6,681 bases of DNA from Mycobacterium sp. (GTDB lineage Bacteria; Actinomycetota; Actinomycetes; Mycobacteriales; Mycobacteriaceae), in the NCBI GenBank assembly GCA_018882545.1, contig VERS01000116.1:1-6681 (forward strand), read 5' to 3'. Position numbers and translations under genes: made by a program. Each line of letters opens with the position of its first letter. The first letter of the stretch is position 1. Shown here one piece after another: positions 4,168 to 6,681 of this stretch. The notes under the pieces are model-generated. The model did no database searches. It was not told the origin of the DNA and worked only from the letters and a program-made list of their open reading frames with translations.

Positions 4168-5646
4168 ATGTCCCGCGGGTTGTCCCGCGGAGAGACCGGA
4201 GACCCGACAACACCGCGAGCTTCCGGGCACTCCGATTTCGTGGTGGTCGCCAATCGGCTGCCCATCGACATGGAGGTTCAGCCCGACGGGGGGCTGGGGT
4301 GGAAACGCAGTCCAGGCGGCCTGGTCACCGCACTGGAACCGCTGCTGCGCAAACAACGTGGCGCCTGGATCGGCTGGCCCGGGATCGTCGACGGGCCCGA
4401 AGAACCAATCACCGAGGACGGCCTCGACCTCTACCCGGTGCGGCTGAGCGCCCAGGACGTCGCCGACTACTACGAGGGCTTCTCCAACGCCACCCTCTGG
4501 CCGCTCTACCACGACGTCATCGTCAAGCCGATCTACGATCGCAACTGGTGGGACCGCTATGTAAAGGTCAATCGCCGCTTCGCCGAAGCCACTTCCGCCG
4601 CAGCGGCACCGAATGCGACGGTGTGGATTCAGGACTACCAACTCCAATTGGTGCCGAAGATGCTGCGGCAGCTGCGGCCCGACGTGACCATCGGGTTCTT
4701 CCTGCACATCCCGTTCCCGCCGGTCGAACTGTTCATGCAGATGCCCTGGCGGGCCGAGATCATCGACGGGTTGCTCGGGGCGGATCTGGTGGGCTTCCAT
4801 CTGGCCGGCGGGGCGCAGAACTTCCTGTATCTGGCCCGTCACCTCGCCGGCGCCGAGACGACCAGGGCCAGTGTGGGTGTTCGGTCCCGGTTCGGCGAGG
4901 TCTGGCTGGACGACCGGACCGTCACGGTAGGGGCCTTCCCGATCTCGATCGACTCGGCGGCACTGGACGCCAGGGGCCGTGACCGCGCGATCCGACGGCG
5001 CGCCAGGGAGATCCGCGCCGAGTTGGGCAGCCCGCGCAAGCTGCTGCTGGGGGTCGACCGACTGGACTACACCAAGGGGATCGACGTCCGGCTCAAGGCC
5101 TTCGCCGAATTGCTCGCCGAGGGGCGGATCAAAGGCGAGGACACCGTTCTGGTGCAGTTGGCCACACCCAGCCGCGAACGGGTGGACAGCTACCGGGTTC
5201 TGCGCAACGAGGTGGAACAGCAGGTCGGCTACATCAACGGCGAGTACGGCGAAGTCGGTCACCCCGTCGTGCACTACCTGCACCGTCCGGTGCCGCGCGA
5301 TGAACTGATCTCCTTCTACGTGGCCAGCGACGTCATGTTGGTCACTCCCCTGCGCGATGGCATGAATCTGGTGGCCAAGGAGTTCGTCGCCTGCCGCAGC
5401 GATCTGGGCGGAGCGCTGGTGCTCAGCGAATTCACCGGCGCGGCAGCGGAGTTGCGTCAGGCCTACCTGACCAATCCGCACGATCTGGAAGATGTCAAGG
5501 ACACCATCGACGCAGCGCTGAACCAGACCCCCGAGGAAGGCCGGCGCCGCATGCGGGCGTTGCGCCGCCAGGTCCTCGCCCACGACGTGGACAAGTGGGC
5601 GCATTCCTTCCTCGATGCGCTGGCTCGAACACGAACCGGCCGCTAG
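4168..5646 (+). CDS. otsA: Trehalose-6-phosphate synthase (GT20)
   Basis: The enzyme forms trehalose 6-phosphate from a nucleotide-activated glucose (UDP- or ADP-glucose in mycobacteria) and glucose 6-phosphate in the cytoplasm, the first step of the OtsA-OtsB trehalose route. It has 492 residues, close to the roughly 500 of the M. tuberculosis enzyme. Landmarks: VVVANRLP with R30, SPGG loop 48-51, [15 protein letters not shown] (101-115), D156 ([14 protein letters not shown]), H180 (FFLHIPFPP), R298 and K303 ([10 protein letters not shown]), and the acceptor/donor loop P394[11 protein letters not shown]405, matching E. coli D361 and E369. All expected active-site residues are present. The segment after WPG (70-90) is shorter than I recall for M. 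tuberculosis, where about ten residues are inserted. No phosphatase domain is fused. The ATG directly abuts the stop of the 54-residue gene, and GAGG lies 5 nt upstream. The 3' end converges on an SDR gene 31 bp away, with no clear terminator. Confidence 0.98.
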   Translation: MSRGLSRGETGDPTTPRASGHSDFVVVANRLPIDMEVQPDGGLGWKRSPGGLVTALEPLLRKQRGAWIGWPGIVDGPEEPITEDGLDLYPVRLSAQDVADYYEGFSNATLWPLYHDVIVKPIYDRNWWDRYVKVNRRFAEATSAAAAPNATVWIQDYQLQLVPKMLRQLRPDVTIGFFLHIPFPPVELFMQMPWRAEIIDGLLGADLVGFHLAGGAQNFLYLARHLAGAETTRASVGVRSRFGEVWLDDRTVTVGAFPISIDSAALDARGRDRAIRRRAREIRAELGSPRKLLLGVDRLDYTKGIDVRLKAFAELLAEGRIKGEDTVLVQLATPSRERVDSYRVLRNEVEQQVGYINGEYGEVGHPVVHYLHRPVPRDELISFYVASDVMLVTPLRDGMNLVAKEFVACRSDLGGALVLSEFTGAAAELRQAYLTNPHDLEDVKDTIDAALNQTPEEGRRRMRALRRQVLAHDVDKWAHSFLDALARTRTGR

Positions 5647-5677
5647 GTACCGCTGGTCGCTGCCATACCGGCGAGTT

Positions 5678-6643
5678 TCAGTCGCCCATCAGGCCGATGA
5701 CACCGAAGTTGCGGTCCGGGTCACGATCGGCGAAGTAGTCCCGCATCGAGGCGCTGAGATCGGCCGGATCCCAGGCCTGGCCCTCGGCGTGGAAGCGGTG
5801 TTCGGCGGTGGGCGCCGCCACCAGCGTGACGGTCGGGCCGTAGACGATGAACAGCTGGCCGTTGACCTGATCGGCGGCCGGTGCGGCCAGGAACCGGACC
5901 AGGCTCACGACATGCTCGGGTGCCAGCGGGTCGACCTGTCCCGCAGCGAGAGCCGGGGCCGCGCCGAAGACCTCGGCGGTCATGGCGGTTCGGGCCCGCG
6001 GGCAGACGGCGTTGGCGCGCACACCGTAGCGACCCAGCGCCTTGGCGGCGGACAGGGTCAGCGCGGTGATCCCGGCCTTGGCCGCCCCGTAGTTGGCCTG
6101 CCCCGCCGGGCCGGACAACCCGGCCTCCGAGGAGGTGTTGATCAATCGTCCGTAGACCGGACCGCCGGCGTCCTTGGCCTTGGCCCGCCAGTACGTCGCC
6201 GCATTGCGGGTGAGCAGGAAATGGCCGCGCAGGTGCACGGCGATCACCGCGTCGAAATCCTCGTCGGTCATGTTGAACAGCATCCGGTCCCGGGTGATCC
6301 CGGCATTGTTGACCACGATGTCCAGACCACCCAGTCCGTCGGCGCAACCGACGATCTCATCGGCGGTGGCCCGCTGGCTGATGTCACCGGACACCGCCAC
6401 CGCCGTGGCGCCCGCGGTGGCGATCTCGTCGAGGACGTCGGAGACCTCCAGCGCGGCCGGCATGTCGTTGACCACGACGGTGGCCCCGGAACGCGCCAGC
6501 CCGATGGCCTCGGCCCGGCCCAGGCCGGCCGCCGCGCCGGTCACCACCGCGACGCGCCCGGAAAGATCGGTCAGTGCGACCCCCGGCCTCTGGGCCTCCG
6601 GATTCTGGGCCCCCGGCTTCTGGGCCTCCGGCTTCTCAGTCAA
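5678..6643 (-). CDS. hsd4A: SDR, 17-beta-hydroxysteroid dehydrogenase type 4 / (3R)-hydroxyacyl-CoA dehydrogenase-like
   Basis: This is an SDR of 321 residues with T35-G-A-A-A-G-L-G42, D60, NNAG 112-115, S172 (NTSSEAG) and Y185-x3-K189. The AVHLRGHF stretch (135-142), where His replaces the usual catalytic-helix Asn, is shared with the dehydrogenase part of peroxisomal HSD17B4. The C-terminal extension beyond about residue 270 ([18 protein letters not shown]...) is longer than in a simple FabG. The whole strongly recalls mycobacterial Hsd4A (Rv3502c), which acts in sterol side-chain beta-oxidation. The specific steroid or acyl-CoA role is inferred from that likeness. The start is TTG at 6641-6643: no ATG or GTG lies between it and the Rossmann motif, and a GAGG is 9 nt upstream. 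Residues 4-23 are a four-fold near-repeat of a five-residue P-[EG]-A-Q-x unit. No KstR-type site is visible in the 38 bp upstream. It is convergent with otsA, where the mce4 genes would be expected. Confidence 0.9.
   Translation of the reverse strand: MTEKPEAQKPGAQNPEAQRPGVALTDLSGRVAVVTGAAAGLGRAEAIGLARSGATVVVNDMPAALEVSDVLDEIATAGATAVAVSGDISQRATADEIVGCADGLGGLDIVVNNAGITRDRMLFNMTDEDFDAVIAVHLRGHFLLTRNAATYWRAKAKDAGGPVYGRLINTSSEAGLSGPAGQANYGAAKAGITALTLSAAKALGRYGVRANAVCPRARTAMTAEVFGAAPALAAGQVDPLAPEHVVSLVRFLAAPAADQVNGQLFIVYGPTVTLVAAPTAEHRFHAEGQAWDPADLSASMRDYFADRDPDRNFGVIGLMGD
6580..6639. repeat. Four tandem 15-bp units coding an Ala/Pro/Gln-rich N-terminus
   Basis: Four consecutive units, 6580-6594, 6595-6609, 6610-6624 and 6625-6639, share the pattern CCYCCGGNNTCTGGG, and the last unit diverges at its end. 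Units 1 and 3 start CCCCC and units 2 and 4 start CCTCC, hinting at an ancestral 30-bp duplication. The unit length is divisible by three, so copy-number change by slippage would keep the downstream SDR in frame. The repeated peptide lies before the Rossmann fold and is probably disordered. Confidence 0.85.
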
Positions 6644-6681
6644 TGGTGACGGCCTCTAGTCCCGACGGCTCAGGGCCGCCC

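Noticed and set aside
3996..4982. Plus-strand open frame of 328 codons overlapping the small gene and otsA
   Set aside because: It is in the wrong frame relative to otsA and very Arg-rich, with no homology seen. It is a shadow of the coding region.
4150..5604. Minus-strand open frame of 484 codons opposite otsA
   Set aside because: It is fully antisense to a well-supported otsA, with a His/Gln/Asp-rich product and no domain. It is a codon-bias artefact.
5615..6649. Plus-strand open frame of 344 codons opposite the Hsd4A-like gene
   Set aside because: It is antisense to a gene with an intact SDR catalytic set, and has no domain of its own.
6644..6681. End of another minus-strand gene or a KstR operator upstream of the Hsd4A-like gene
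   Set aside because: Only 38 bases are visible. Stop triplets are present but no frame can be established, and no AACnnGTT pattern is seen.

Overview
The window is high-GC actinobacterial DNA and almost certainly comes from a Mycobacterium sensu lato. OtsA matches the mycobacterial enzyme along its length, the kinase begins with the MPLA...[18 protein letters not shown] type of N-terminus known from mycobacterial PknF-like kinases, and a short four-cysteine secreted protein has a mycobacterial look. Eight protein-coding genes fill nearly all of it. I see no RNA gene, insertion sequence, CRISPR array or phage signature. These family assignments rest on recognised motifs, because no search was run.

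Layout. Positions 1-3375 are read leftward (minus strand) in four genes: a short-chain dehydrogenase/reductase (SDR, 2554-3375), a DUF427 protein (2052-2546), an ammonium transporter amt (651-1946), and the N-terminal 203 residues of a Ser/Thr protein kinase that runs off the left edge (1-611). The SDR and DUF427 genes are 7 bp apart and look like one transcription unit. amt has its own leader holding an 11-bp-phased series of GAAAC boxes (1993-2030). This is the pattern expected for the nitrogen regulator GlnR, and a hairpin touching the ribosome binding site follows it. The kinase starts 39 bp after amt and also has a possible leaderless promoter of its own.

Positions 3376-3531 are a divergent intergenic region with a candidate promoter, a near-palindrome and a GC-rich hairpin. 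Rightward from there lie a small secreted protein (3532-3939), a 54-residue conserved small protein (4003-4167), and otsA (4168-5646). The small protein's stop codon directly abuts the otsA start codon. Convergent to otsA, with only 31 bp between, is a second SDR (5678-6643) resembling the mycobacterial Hsd4A / 17-beta-hydroxysteroid dehydrogenase type 4 group.

How the genes fit together. The left block suggests nitrogen uptake (amt under GlnR) linked to a signalling kinase in place of the usual glnB-glnD partners. The centre makes trehalose-6-phosphate, the first step of trehalose synthesis. The right edge is steroid or acyl-chain oxidation. From memory of M. tuberculosis and M. smegmatis, the mce4 sterol-import operon normally lies between otsA and hsd4A. 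Here it is missing from that place, which is the clearest large-scale oddity. Smaller points of interest are the His-to-Glu change in the Amt pore, the GlnR-box array, two candidate leaderless promoters, and a 15-bp in-frame tandem repeat at the N-terminus of the Hsd4A-like protein.
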